Below, piece by piece: positions 9,976 through 18,401 of a DNA stretch of 64,000 nt. The notes beneath the pieces are model-generated. The model was given only the letters and a program-made list of their open reading frames with translations, was not told where the DNA came from and made no database searches. Made by a program: the position numbers and the translations under genes. Numbering within the stretch: the first letter of the stretch is position 1; every line of letters starts with the position of its first letter. The stretch comes from Bacillus sp. SD088 (GTDB taxonomy: Bacteria > Bacillota > Bacilli > Bacillales > Bacillaceae_C): the NCBI RefSeq assembly GCF_017355205.1, contig NZ_JADIJK010000001.1, positions 62,001-126,000 on the forward strand, in the 5' to 3' direction.

Positions 9976-10377
9976 TTGAAAAAAGTCATCACATATGGCA
10001 CTTTCGATCTTCTTCATACTGGTCATATTAATATTTTACGACGGGCAAAGGAATATGGAGATTATTTGATCGTGGCAATTTCATCAGACGAGTTTAATAC
10101 GATTAAAAATAAAAAAGCATATTATACATTTGAGCAAAGAAAATTGATTCTTGAGGCGATTCGGTATGTGGATGAGGTGATTCCTGAACATACTTGGGAA
10201 CAGAAGACCACGGATGTACTGAACCATGATATAGATGTATTCGTGATGGGAGACGACTGGACTGGTAAATTTGATTTTTTGAAAGAGCATTGTGAAGTCA
10301 TTTATTTACCTAGAACGGTTGGTATTTCTACGACGAAAATCAAAGAGGATTTGAATGCAGCTTCAGCCAATAAATAA
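9976..10377 (+). CDS. tagD: Glycerol-3-phosphate cytidylyltransferase, copy 1
   Basis: Makes CDP-glycerol from CTP and glycerol-3-phosphate, the donor for TarB and TarF. The short cytidylyltransferase fold is complete: TYGTFDLLHTGHINILRRAK (HxGH motif), VMGDDW and RTVGISTTKIKED (the RTxGISTT loop). The start is TTG at 9976, seven bases after ACGGAGGT; a longer frame exists but begins upstream of that site. Very similar to the second copy 240 bases downstream. A terminator follows, so it is transcribed separately. Confidence 0.93.
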   Translation: MKKVITYGTFDLLHTGHINILRRAKEYGDYLIVAISSDEFNTIKNKKAYYTFEQRKLILEAIRYVDEVIPEHTWEQKTTDVLNHDIDVFVMGDDWTGKFDFLKEHCEVIYLPRTVGISTTKIKEDLNAASANK

Positions 10378-10420
10378 TAAATAATCGAAAACGGATTTGA
10401 GACTGAGATTAGCTTTTCTA

Positions 10421-10456
10421 ACAGACATGCCTGTTGTGCGCTATGTCTGTTTTTTT
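10421..10456 (+). terminator. Terminator after the first tagD
   Basis: ACAGACAT (10421-10428) pairs exactly with ATGTCTGT (10443-10450), followed by a run of T. It separates the two tagD copies into different transcripts. Confidence 0.8.
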
Positions 10457-10556
10457 CTGCAAAATTAATATATCCAATGAATTTGTTTTTATTCAATAAG
10501 GTTTGTCGAATTAAACGCATTTTATCCATTTTTCCCCATAAGATTTACATAAACCT

Positions 10557-10585
10557 TTGATGATTCTGTTCAATATGGATATAAT
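10557..10585 (+). promoter_or_regulatory. SigA-type promoter for tagD copy 2 and tarB
   Basis: TTGATG at 10557-10562, a 17-base spacer and a perfect TATAAT at 10580-10585, about 30 bases before the TTG start of the second tagD. Together with the terminator just upstream this gives tagD2-tarB its own transcript. Confidence 0.75.
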
Positions 10586-10616
10586 ATTCCATATACTGTG
10601 TCGGGAGGTTCCCAAA

Positions 10617-11015
10617 TTGAAGAAAGCAATAACCTATGGAACATTCGATCTTCTCCATACTGGACATATTAATATTTTGCGTCGGGCAAAAGAGTATGGG
10701 GAGTATTTGATTGTAGCCATTTCAACGGATGAGTTTAATGCGGTTAAAGGAAAAAAAGCGTATTATTCGTATGAACAGCGTAAGGCCATTTTGGAGGCTG
10801 TACGTTATGTAGATGAGGTGATACCAGAGAATTCTTGGGATCAGAAAATAGATGATGTGAAGAAGCATGATGTCGACGTGTTTGTTATGGGGGATGATTG
10901 GCGGGGGAAGTTTGATTTTTTAAAGGAATATTGCGAAGTGGTATATTTGCCAAGAACAGTTGGCATCTCCACAACCAAAATAAAAGAGGATTTGAATAGA
11001 AAGAATAATGGGTAG
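10617..11015 (+). CDS. tagD: Glycerol-3-phosphate cytidylyltransferase, copy 2
   Basis: Paralogue of the upstream tagD with the same motifs (TYGTFDLLHTGH, VMGDDWRGKFDFLKE, RTVGISTTKIKED). By eye more than four of five residues are identical. TTG start preceded by CGGGAGGTTCCCAAA; the ribosome binding site and TTG context are conserved between the copies, pointing to a local duplication. It overlaps the tarB-like gene by 8 bases. Supplies CDP-glycerol for the linkage unit and TarF step. Why two are kept is unknown; dosage or different regulation are possibilities. Confidence 0.93.
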   Translation: MKKAITYGTFDLLHTGHINILRRAKEYGEYLIVAISTDEFNAVKGKKAYYSYEQRKAILEAVRYVDEVIPENSWDQKIDDVKKHDVDVFVMGDDWRGKFDFLKEYCEVVYLPRTVGISTTKIKEDLNRKNNG

Positions 11016-12201
11016 AGAGCTGGCAATTACTTTATATTTATGGTTTTTTCAGATTGTCTTCTCTCTTTTTAGATTGTACCCTTTAAAAAAGCAATCAACC
11101 TTTGTGGCGTCATTTGGAGATAATGTTTTATATACGGCAGATGCGTTGGAAAAAGCCAAGCCTGACGTACCGATTATTATATTGAAGACAAGTTCTTGTA
11201 AGCTAGATTTCGCAGGTTATCCTGATTGGATTATCTTGAATTTCGAGCCTACCTCCCCTATTCATTGGCTACGTTCCGTTTTTCACCTTGCGACATCGTC
11301 TCATATTTTTGTCGATAACTATTTTGGGTTTTTAGCGGCTGCTCCCTTTCGAAAAGAAGTGGCTTGTGTTCAATTATGGCACGCAGCTGGAGCAGTGAAG
11401 AAATTTGGATTAAAGGATCCCTCTATTTATTATCGAACACCTCGAGCTCAAGCTCGCTTTCAAAAAGTCTATCATCAACATACTCATGTGGTTGTAGGTA
11501 GTGAGAAAATGAGTGAGATTTTCCAACAGAGCTTCGGGATTCCTGCGGAGCGAATTTTAAAAACAGGGATTCCAAGAACAGATTTCTTTTATGATGAATT
11601 GACTCAGCAAATTGTTGAATCAGATTTGGCTTATCATTACCCCGTTATTCGAAAAAAACAAGTCATGCTATATGCACCTACTTTTCGTGATGATCAAATG
11701 CATATTTCTCAGTTAGCTCTTGATCTTGAAAAAATGTATCAAGCTTTCCATAAAGATTATGTATTATTTTTGCGACTACATCCCGCTATACAAGCGGATT
11801 GGACAAATCATTATCCCGATTTTATCTATAATGTCTCTCATTACCCTGATGTCAATCATTTATTAATGGTCACGGATCTATTAATCTCGGATTATTCTTC
11901 CATTCCATTTGAATTTTCCCTGTTACAAAGACCGATGTTTTTCTTCGCCTACGATTTAGAAGCCTATAGTCGTGCCCGTGGTTTTTGGGAAAATTATGAA
12001 AGTCTTGTTCCAGGTCCCATTGTCCAAACAACAGATGAACTCATTGAAAGCATTCAAAATCAGGACTTTCATTTACAACAAATTGATGAGTTTGCACAAA
12101 ACTGGAATGAGTATTCGCAAGGGAATTCGAGTGAACAATTAGTACAAGCCCTCTTTACTTCTTCCGAACAGACTTCACATTCAAGATCTATAGAAGAATA
12201 A
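11008..12201 (+). CDS. tarB: TarB/TagB-like glycerophosphotransferase (linkage-unit primase)
   Basis: A 397-residue Glyphos_transf enzyme of the TagB branch, which adds the first glycerol phosphate to the undecaprenyl-linked ManNAc-GlcNAc disaccharide. Motifs: CVQLWHAAGAVKKFGLKDPS (near 122), APTFRDDQ, LLISDYSSIPFEFSLLQRP (near 295) and VPGPIVQTTDEL. A hydrophobic N-terminal stretch suits membrane association. It overlaps the second tagD by 8 bases, so donor synthesis and first use are coupled. It ends in a strong terminator. Confidence 0.85.
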   Translation: MGRELAITLYLWFFQIVFSLFRLYPLKKQSTFVASFGDNVLYTADALEKAKPDVPIIILKTSSCKLDFAGYPDWIILNFEPTSPIHWLRSVFHLATSSHIFVDNYFGFLAAAPFRKEVACVQLWHAAGAVKKFGLKDPSIYYRTPRAQARFQKVYHQHTHVVVGSEKMSEIFQQSFGIPAERILKTGIPRTDFFYDELTQQIVESDLAYHYPVIRKKQVMLYAPTFRDDQMHISQLALDLEKMYQAFHKDYVLFLRLHPAIQADWTNHYPDFIYNVSHYPDVNHLLMVTDLLISDYSSIPFEFSLLQRPMFFFAYDLEAYSRARGFWENYESLVPGPIVQTTDELIESIQNQDFHLQQIDEFAQNWNEYSQGNSSEQLVQALFTSSEQTSHSRSIEE

Positions 12202-12247
12202 TCAAAAGAAAAAGGAGTCAAAAGTCAGACTACTTTTTCTTTTGATT
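12200..12247 (+). terminator. Terminator of tagD2-tarB
   Basis: Long stem with arms AATCAAAAGAAAAAG and CTTTTTCTTTTGATT plus inner AGTC/GACT, beginning at the tarB stop codon. The right arm itself supplies the T-rich tract. Confidence 0.8.
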
Positions 12248-12324
12248 CATGAACAAAAACACAATTCTTTCTCTCTCCAGTTACTTTTTTACATCGTTTT
12301 ACATGATTTGTCATCAAAATGTAT

Positions 12325-12353
12325 TTTACCTAATCAAACTTTCATAGTATTAT
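12325..12353 (+). promoter_or_regulatory. Probable SigA promoter of the LCP gene
   Basis: TTTACC at 12325-12330, 17-base spacer, TATTAT at 12348-12353, about 75 bases before the ATG of the LCP gene. The -35 box is imperfect. Confidence 0.45.
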
Positions 12354-12429
12354 AGTTTGTAGCATATTTATTTTTTATAAGCACATTTTAAAAGGTAAGA
12401 GAAATTTTAAATAAAGGGGTCTAATCCTT

Positions 12430-13470
12430 ATGGGAAGACAACATATAAAAAAGGTAACTAAAAAAAAGCGTAAAAGACGCATCTTCTGGTTTTTAATTTT
12501 TCCGATTTTATTGGTAGCATCTGGTGCGATTAGCTATGGTGTCCATATATATACGAAGGCAGAAGATATGATGGCAAATTCTTATCAAGATGATCGCGAT
12601 GGAAAATCACAGCTGCGTGAGAAGAAAGTGAATCCGAAAATTGATAATGTATCGATTTTATTTATTGGGATTGATGAAAGCGAAAAACGTGGCCAAGGTG
12701 AGAATACGCGTTCTGACGCGCTTTTGCTGGCAACACTGAATGAAAAGCAAAAGTCGGTAAACCTTTTATCCATTCCACGTGATACGTATGCTTATATTGA
12801 CGAGGTTGGGTATTCAACAAAAATTAACCACGCTCACAGTTTTGGTGGTCCAAGGACAACAATCGAGACCGTTGAGAACCTTTTAGATATCCCTGTGGAT
12901 TATTATGTACGTGTTGACTTTGAAGCCTTCATGGAGATTATTGATGCCATTGGAGGTGTGGATATTGATGTACCATTCGCATTTTCTGAACAGGATTCCA
13001 AAGATCGTGCTAATGCGATCTCATTAGAAGCTGGCATGCAGTCACTTGATGGTGAAGAAGCTTTAGCCTTTGCTAGAACAAGACATATGGATAATGACAT
13101 CGAACGTGGGAAAAGACAACAAGAAGTCATTAAAGCCATGACGAAGAAAGCAGCATCCGGTGCAGCGATTCCGAAAATGGGCCAAATCATCGATGCCATT
13201 GGAAACAATATGAAAACGAATATGACATTTGATGAAATTAAGGCTTTTGCCGACTACGGCATTACTGGAAATTTATCCATAGACACAATGACCCTTGAGG
13301 GTTATGACAGCTATATCCCTAATAGTGCTGGTAATAACGTCTACTATTGGCAACTTGATGAAGAAGCATTAGCTGAAACCACCCTTAGCTTAAAACAACA
13401 ACTAGGCCTAGAACCAGCAACGGACCATACAAATAATGTCGCTGAACCAGCTATTAACGAAGAAGATTAA
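12430..13470 (+). CDS. tagU: LytR-CpsA-Psr (LCP) teichoic acid attachment protein
   Basis: A 346-residue LCP phosphotransferase that moves WTA from undecaprenyl pyrophosphate to peptidoglycan MurNAc outside the membrane. A basic N-terminus (KKVTKKKRKRR) and one membrane segment at about residues 19-40 anchor it; the LCP domain follows with FIGIDESE, NTRSDALLLATL, SIPRDTYAYI, KINHAHSFGG (lipid/pyrophosphate-binding Arg and Asp residues visible), VDYYVRVDFEAF and FARTRHMDNDIERGKRQQEV. AAGGGG precedes the ATG. Its place among WTA genes supports a TagTUV role rather than capsule attachment. Confidence 0.88.
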   Translation: MGRQHIKKVTKKKRKRRIFWFLIFPILLVASGAISYGVHIYTKAEDMMANSYQDDRDGKSQLREKKVNPKIDNVSILFIGIDESEKRGQGENTRSDALLLATLNEKQKSVNLLSIPRDTYAYIDEVGYSTKINHAHSFGGPRTTIETVENLLDIPVDYYVRVDFEAFMEIIDAIGGVDIDVPFAFSEQDSKDRANAISLEAGMQSLDGEEALAFARTRHMDNDIERGKRQQEVIKAMTKKAASGAAIPKMGQIIDAIGNNMKTNMTFDEIKAFADYGITGNLSIDTMTLEGYDSYIPNSAGNNVYYWQLDEEALAETTLSLKQQLGLEPATDHTNNVAEPAINEED

Positions 13471-13484
13471 CATAGACAAAAATC

Positions 13485-13516
13485 AATCCCCCACTTGCAT
13501 GATAAGTGGGGGATTT
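13485..13516 (+). terminator. Terminator of the LCP gene
   Basis: Perfect 12-bp stem AATCCCCCACTT / AAGTGGGGGATT with a 7-base loop, then TTTTA. Confidence 0.85.
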
Positions 13517-13558
13517 TAAGTCTCTTTCGGGTGCCTGGCAGCCGAATTTAAATTCATA

Positions 13559-13850
13559 AAGTGAAACTTCAATCAGTGAAGTTTTTTGACGTAAGGATGT
13601 GCTAGAGTAGACATAGCGGCGAACTTAGTCTATTTCTGATTCCGACTGATTGTGAAGAGGATCAAGACTAAGATCGCAACAACCTGTTTGTAGGCTCAAA
13701 GACGACACCCTGCACTTAGGTACTTCTGTACGTTGTAACGCCTTCCTGACCTGCCTCCTGCAATCCAAGAACCAATCGCAGTATCCCTGCTTCTCCGTCT
13801 TCCCTAGAACCTTGAGGTGGGAAGTATTACTGCTTGTTAATGCAGAATAG
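13559..13850 (+). repeat. Structured intergenic repeat family, copy 1 (divergent)
   Basis: Shares ordered blocks with 21168-21494 and 58213-58612: opening GTGAAACTTCAATCAGTG, then GGATCAAGA, AAGATCGCAACA, a GTAC...GTAC mini-hairpin, CTTCTCCGTCTTCCCTAGAACCTTGAG and a closing TGCTTGTTAATGCAG. The other copies are better preserved and fold into several short hairpins. No protein is credible; the open frames here are not conserved between copies. Confidence 0.7.
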
Positions 13851-13891
13851 AAAAACAAGAGCATCGCAATTGGGCGACTGCTCTTGTTTTT
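13851..13891 (-). terminator. Terminator of tagO
   Basis: A perfect 13-bp stem (13851-13863 with 13879-13891, AAAAACAAGAGCA and its complement) begins directly after the tagO stop and gives a T-run on the minus strand. Confidence 0.85.
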
Positions 13892-14962
13892 CTATAGTCG
13901 ATCATTATAGCGACTGTCATTTGCATTTGCTCTAGGTCGCATGAACTTCAGGATTGGTTTGTAGTCTTTTCCTGCAAGGCCAATGAGTTCTGCGAATAGT
14001 TCAATTAGCAGTAATAGCAAGGCAATGATGAGTAATGAGCCCCAAACGGTTGCCATGGAAAAGATAATGGCTACTAGGCTAAACATAATCGCAATACCAT
14101 AAATAATTAATACGGTTTGACGATGTGAAAACCCAGAGCTTAGCAGACGGTGGTGCAAATGGAGCTTATCTGCTGAAGATAATGGCTTTCGTTGGATGAA
14201 TCGGCGCATCATCGCAAAAAATGTATCAGAAATCGGAACGCCGAGAATAATAATCGGGATAACGAAAGACAAGAAAGTAATATTCTTAAATCCAAGTAGG
14301 GATAAGACAGCAATCATATAGCCTAAAAATAAAGCTCCTGAGTCTCCCATGAAAATTTTTGCTGGGTAAAAGTTATAAGGTAAGAACCCAAGTGTACTAC
14401 CGAGTAACACAAGCGCAATCGTCAAAACGAAAAAATCACCTTGAATTAACGACATAATACTTAACGTTATAAGAGCAATCGATGAAACGCCAGCTGCAAG
14501 ACCGTCTAATCCGTCAATAAAATTAATCGCATTTGTAATACCAACAATCCAGAGAATGGTAAGTGGGATGGAAAAATAACCAAATTCCACTTGCCCCCCA
14601 AATGGAAGATTAATGAATTCTAAATCAAATCCTCCGACTAAGGCAACAACTGCTGCAAGTAATTGCCCGATGAATTTATAGCGTGGAGCAAGATCAAAAA
14701 TATCGTCTAAAATTCCTGTTATGATGATAATGCCACTTCCAACTATAATCGGCCATAAATAAGGACTGTTTTCATGGGAGATGATAAGACCAATCATGAA
14801 ACTGATATAAATGGCAAGCCCACCAAGATATGGCATTGCTTTATCGTGCACCTTACGTTCATTCGGTTTATCGGTTACATTCCATTTGATTGCAAGCTTT
14901 TTAATGATGGGTGTTAAAATAATTGAGGCAACAAAGCATATAAAAAGATACAGCAAATCCAA
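13892..14962 (-). CDS. tagO: UDP-GlcNAc:undecaprenyl-phosphate GlcNAc-1-phosphate transferase
   Basis: First committed step of WTA synthesis: transfers GlcNAc-1-phosphate to undecaprenyl phosphate. A 356-residue polytopic membrane protein (about 10-11 hydrophobic helices) of the WecA/MraY-like family. Catalytic motifs seen are PNERKVHDKAMPYLGGL, GILDDIFDLAPRYKF (DDxxD), NAINFIDGLDGLAAG, FMGDSGALFLGY and the cytoplasmic KLHLHHRLL loop. TTG start preceded by AAGGGGGG. It stands alone with its own terminator. The length matches TagO; it could also feed other GlcNAc-lipid polymers. Confidence 0.93.
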   Translation of the reverse strand: MDLLYLFICFVASIILTPIIKKLAIKWNVTDKPNERKVHDKAMPYLGGLAIYISFMIGLIISHENSPYLWPIIVGSGIIIITGILDDIFDLAPRYKFIGQLLAAVVALVGGFDLEFINLPFGGQVEFGYFSIPLTILWIVGITNAINFIDGLDGLAAGVSSIALITLSIMSLIQGDFFVLTIALVLLGSTLGFLPYNFYPAKIFMGDSGALFLGYMIAVLSLLGFKNITFLSFVIPIIILGVPISDTFFAMMRRFIQRKPLSSADKLHLHHRLLSSGFSHRQTVLIIYGIAIMFSLVAIIFSMATVWGSLLIIALLLLLIELFAELIGLAGKDYKPILKFMRPRANANDSRYNDRL

Positions 14963-15108
14963 TTTGTACCCCCCTTGTCCTTACTATTGCATAATTTATC
15001 ATAACTAGACATATCGATTAATGACATTTCTCCCATTATTAGGAACGATTGTATAAGAGCCCCTAACAACTGCTTCTATGCTCCACAAATACTCCTTTAT
15101 ACTAAGAG

Positions 15109-15257
15109 AAGCGCAAGGCGCCCGCCTATCGGCGACAAGCAAATGTTCTGAGACAAAGAAAGGCGTTCTTTGCCTTTCATTGGCTCAGGTTATTTGACCT
15201 CGAGCCGATGGCGCCTGGAGCTGGACAACAACTGCCCAGCCTTAAAGCAATTTTAAG
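15109..15257 (-). repeat. GC-rich hairpin repeat, copy 2 (inverted relative to 8158-8306)
   Basis: Near-identical reverse complement of 8158-8306, including the flanking CTTAAAATTGCTTTAAGG stretch. It fills most of the tagO-tagA gap (14963-15383); the remainder shows no gene. Same self-pairing ends as copy 1. Confidence 0.85.
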
Positions 15258-15383
15258 AAAATTTTTATACTTTCTTACTTATAAAAAAGGTCGAATTTTG
15301 CCTAATCACATAATAGCCGAATTAAATCTCGTTTTCAACTAATCTTATATACTATGACGATCGAAAAATAAAAAGGTTACATA

Positions 15384-16136
15384 TTATCGTGAATTTTTTC
15401 TTCTATAGCGAAACATTTTTTTCACAAAAATAGGCAATGCAAGCATTCTTTTCCACCGTGTTGGTTGCTGAAGCAACCGGTGCAGCCATTCAAGATTTAG
15501 TTTCCTCCAAAACGCAGGAGCACGTTTCACTGTACCTGCTAAAATATCAAAACTACCACCAATTCCCATAAAAATTCCCTTTTCAAAGGTATCTATATTT
15601 TTTTGAATCCATTCTTCTTGTTTTGGGTAACCTAAGGCAACGAAGACAAGGTCCGCATTTGCTTCTTTTACCATCTGCTTCACTTTATGCTCATGGCCCT
15701 TAAAAAATCCATGGTGATAACCTGCAATTACCAATTTTGGATAATCCCTTTTGATCTTTGGAATCATTTGTTCAAGAGTTTGCTCTCTCGCCCCCAAAAA
15801 AAAGACACGTAGCCCTTCCTCGTTGGCAATTGACAATAGTTCTACCATTAAGTCAAAGCCTGCAATTCTTTCTGGTAGTGGCTGACGAACAATTTTTGAA
15901 CCTAAGATCACGCCGATTCCATCTGCGATGATGTGATTAGCAAACTGCAACGTATGCATATAGTGAGGATGTTGATTGGCATACATGACAATCTCGGGAT
16001 TTGCCGTTACAACAAAGGCTTTTTTATGACGCTTTATTTTATCTTGTAAGATATTTATTATTTCCTTTTGGGTAGTATAGTCAAATTCCACTCCAAGGAT
16101 GTCCACTTTTTCCAATATGGTTAACTCCTGTATCAC
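15384..16136 (-). CDS. tagA: N-acetylmannosaminyltransferase of WTA linkage unit
   Basis: WecG/TagA/CpsF (GT26) family, 250 residues. Transfers ManNAc from UDP-ManNAc to GlcNAc-PP-undecaprenol to complete the linkage disaccharide. Motifs: VVTANPEIVMYANQ, IADGIGVILGSK (catalytic Asp), ERIAGFDLM, FFLGAREQTLEQ, VFVALGYPKQEEWI, GIGGSFDILAGTVKRAPAFW and the C-terminal basic amphipathic tail with LEWLHRLLQQPTRWKRM that docks on the membrane. Lies upstream of tagO on the same strand but separated by the repeat. Confidence 0.93.
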   Translation of the reverse strand: MIQELTILEKVDILGVEFDYTTQKEIINILQDKIKRHKKAFVVTANPEIVMYANQHPHYMHTLQFANHIIADGIGVILGSKIVRQPLPERIAGFDLMVELLSIANEEGLRVFFLGAREQTLEQMIPKIKRDYPKLVIAGYHHGFFKGHEHKVKQMVKEANADLVFVALGYPKQEEWIQKNIDTFEKGIFMGIGGSFDILAGTVKRAPAFWRKLNLEWLHRLLQQPTRWKRMLALPIFVKKMFRYRRKNSR

Positions 16137-16176
16137 AATTTATTGATATACTTAGATAGTATACACGTATAAACCA

Positions 16177-16252
16177 AGTATGGATATGGTAGAAGTTTAC
16201 TTCATTCAAATAACCCCTACACTGTTCGGTGTACTGAACCATATCCAAACTT
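16177..16252. repeat. Imperfect 16-bp inverted repeat upstream of tagA
   Basis: AAGTATGGATATGGTA (16177-16192) and AACCATATCCAAACTT (16237-16252) are inverted copies with about 44 bases between them, 40-115 bases upstream of the tagA start. It could be a paired operator or a structured leader. The wider gap 16137-16442 has no convincing gene. Confidence 0.4.
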
Positions 16253-16442
16253 GCCATTTGTACTAAAATCAATTCAGACATTTTTTCTGCAGCCTCTCTA
16301 TTGTACCCTATTTTTATGTCTAAACAGTTACGTTCTGTTTAAATTTCCAAAGATCTTGTCAAGCTAAGTCGTGTTGAAGCCTTACCAGTTTCCGCATCAA
16401 AAGAGGAAAGAAATCCCTTTCAAATATCTTATCACTTTTATT

Positions 16443-16889
16443 TTACGAGAAGTAATGTTTTTTACTCATAATATGCTTCTTTGAGGCTAATACCCCAAGT
16501 GTCAGAGCCTTTCGTTGAAATTGTATACTAAAGGAAGAGAAAAGTAGCACTTTTACATCATTGGGTATAAAGGTGCCCTCTCCTTGATCCTCTATGTAAA
16601 ATAACCAATTGTTTAGGTCCATCACCATTCGAATATTCCATTCCATTTCTTCTTTTTTGACCGTAACATCAAGGGCTGTGTGAACAAATAAGGTTGCTGA
16701 TAAAAGTATAGTGGTATCTAGAAAAGAATTCTTGGAGTTTTGTAAAGATGAAGGTTCTGAGAAGTAATTGACAGGGCTTAATATAATATTACTATTCTTT
16801 GTTACGCTTCCATGGCAAACCAACTGATATCCTCTTCCTGCTATTTTCCCATGCGACATTATCCTTCTAATTTCAATATTCATACTCAA
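16443..16889 (-). CDS. Hypothetical protein
   Basis: About 149 residues, not recognised. No signal peptide or membrane helix is obvious; the middle holds VHTALDVTVKKEEMEWNIRMVMDLNNWLFYIED, which reads like a soluble beta/alpha domain. A GGGGGGAG ribosome binding site stands six bases before a TTG start at 16889 (alternative ATG at 16883). It is divergent from the XRE regulator across 190 bases, so it may be that regulator's target. Coding status is moderately supported. Confidence 0.5.
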   Translation of the reverse strand: MSMNIEIRRIMSHGKIAGRGYQLVCHGSVTKNSNIILSPVNYFSEPSSLQNSKNSFLDTTILLSATLFVHTALDVTVKKEEMEWNIRMVMDLNNWLFYIEDQGEGTFIPNDVKVLLFSSFSIQFQRKALTLGVLASKKHIMSKKHYFS

Positions 16890-17081
16890 ATTTATCTCCC
16901 CCCTCACAAGGTCAAAAAGACCTACTTTTAGTTAAATATACCTATATATTAACTTCCTTATTGATTGTTTTTATCAAAAAAATAATTTGTTATACCATTT
17001 CCCATTCTATTTTGTTATAAAATCTTTTTCATTCCTTTTTTGTCGGTATCTTTAACGAAAAAGCTAAATGGGGGAAGTAGC

Positions 17082-17483
17082 ATGGTATTTCATCAAGAAC
17101 TTAAAAAATATCGAGAAGAAATTTTGGGAATCAGTCAAGATGAAGCAATCAAGCGACTTCATATGACTCAGGCTGCCCTTTCTAATTATGAACATGGGAA
17201 ACGCCAAATCTCTATTGAAACACTCCAACAATTTCAGCGTGCCTACGCGATTCCGCAGGATCATTTGATGCGCATTCTTTTTGGTGAAGAAACAGGAAAA
17301 GAATACAACGCCATGATGTTGCGAGAACATACAAAGGATTCAGAACTCCATAAGATTCTGGATATGATTGAAAAAAATGAGAACCTACATAAGTTTCTCG
17401 TCTCCCTCTCTCATTCTGACGAAAAAACACAGCGGCTTGTAGGTGACTTTCTTCCACACGTCCTAAAACTTGCCCAACGTTAA
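17082..17483 (+). CDS. XRE-family transcriptional regulator
   Basis: A 133-residue protein with an N-terminal HTH_3 domain: LKKYREEILGISQDEAIKRL, then MTQAALSNYEHGKRQIS as the recognition helix region, then IETLQQFQRAYAIPQDHLM. The C-terminal half is charged and helical, probably for dimerisation. The start chosen is the ATG at 17082, four bases after GGGGGAAG; a longer frame lacks such a site. Divergent from the hypothetical gene at 16443-16889. Likely a local repressor; target inferred only from position. Confidence 0.8.
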   Translation: MVFHQELKKYREEILGISQDEAIKRLHMTQAALSNYEHGKRQISIETLQQFQRAYAIPQDHLMRILFGEETGKEYNAMMLREHTKDSELHKILDMIEKNENLHKFLVSLSHSDEKTQRLVGDFLPHVLKLAQR

Positions 17484-17511
17484 AAAAACTAGCCTCTATA
17501 GTTGTGCCGTT

Positions 17512-17540
17512 AAGCCTTAACTAATTGATTAAGGCTTTTC
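17512..17540 (+). terminator. Terminator of the XRE regulator
   Basis: Perfect 9-bp stem AAGCCTTAA / TTAAGGCTT with an 8-base loop, followed by TTC. Confidence 0.75.
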
Positions 17541-17650
17541 TCCACCAGCTCCTTATTCCTCCCCTCCATCTAAAGTCCCATTTTTACAAAATTAGAAGGA
17601 AAGAAACAACTTAAAGAGGAATTCTTTAAGGATGATAAAGATGTCGACTT

Positions 17651-18331
17651 TTGAAGCAGGTGATGTTGTTGATATATGAATTAAGCATTTTTAAAGGATT
17701 ATTTTATCCAAATCAAAGCTTTTACCAGTTAGCTAAGGCGGAAACCATTGAAAGATGGCGTTTGCGCATTTCTTTTCTTTTATTGGTAAGTGCTGCTATC
17801 TTTTCTTTGTCAGGCTGGTTGGGAGTTGGGAGTCAAGCGCTGTCCCCAGCATTATTGCAGCACTCGCCAGCAGAATATGAAAGCCTTAGAGGCTTCTTTA
17901 TCATAGGTCGCTGTATCCTTGGGCTATTGTTTGCTGGAGTCTTTTTAACCTTACCTGCTCTCTGTTTTTCACTATTTTCTCACGAAACTTTTTCAAAGTT
18001 TGTCATGATTCAAGCGATTCTGTTGCCGATTTTATTACTCGAACAAATTTCTTATATCATATTAGCGCTTAGAATGGATTTGCCCTGGTATTCTTCCCCT
18101 TTTTCTTTAGGGGTAATCGGACAATATTCCACAAACTATACATATGTCATTTTCTTACTCGGTACCATCTCAATCTTTAAAATTTGGGTTATGGTTATGC
18201 AATATCGTGGGCTGAAGCCGCTCATTCACCTAGGACGTTTTCCACTTATTTTGCTTATTTTTACTGTGCACCTTATTTCATGGTGCGGTACTTCTGCTAT
18301 CGCTATGTTCAACTTTGTAAACTTATTATAA
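17651..18331 (+). CDS. Yip1-domain membrane protein (YknW-like)
   Basis: A 226-residue membrane protein with about five hydrophobic helices, starting from ELSIFKGLFYPNQSFYQLAKAETIERWRLRISFLLL. This is the Yip1-family layout seen in B. subtilis YknW. Several start codons are possible (TTG at 17651 is shown). A membrane-fusion protein follows 70 bases downstream, as in yknWX, where the proteins help the YknYZ ABC transporter resist the SdpC toxin. No ABC genes follow here, so the function is open. Confidence 0.6.
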   Translation: MKQVMLLIYELSIFKGLFYPNQSFYQLAKAETIERWRLRISFLLLVSAAIFSLSGWLGVGSQALSPALLQHSPAEYESLRGFFIIGRCILGLLFAGVFLTLPALCFSLFSHETFSKFVMIQAILLPILLLEQISYIILALRMDLPWYSSPFSLGVIGQYSTNYTYVIFLLGTISIFKIWVMVMQYRGLKPLIHLGRFPLILLIFTVHLISWCGTSAIAMFNFVNLL

Positions 18332-18401
18332 AAATTTATTCTCACTAACGGGATTTCCCATCATCCTATTCATCTTACATAAAAAGCTGGTGATTTTTCT
18401 T

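Noticed and set aside
13625-13864. 79-codon minus-strand frame in the 13.6 kb intergenic region
   Set aside because: Lies inside the structured repeat; the frame is not kept in the other copies and has no ribosome binding site.
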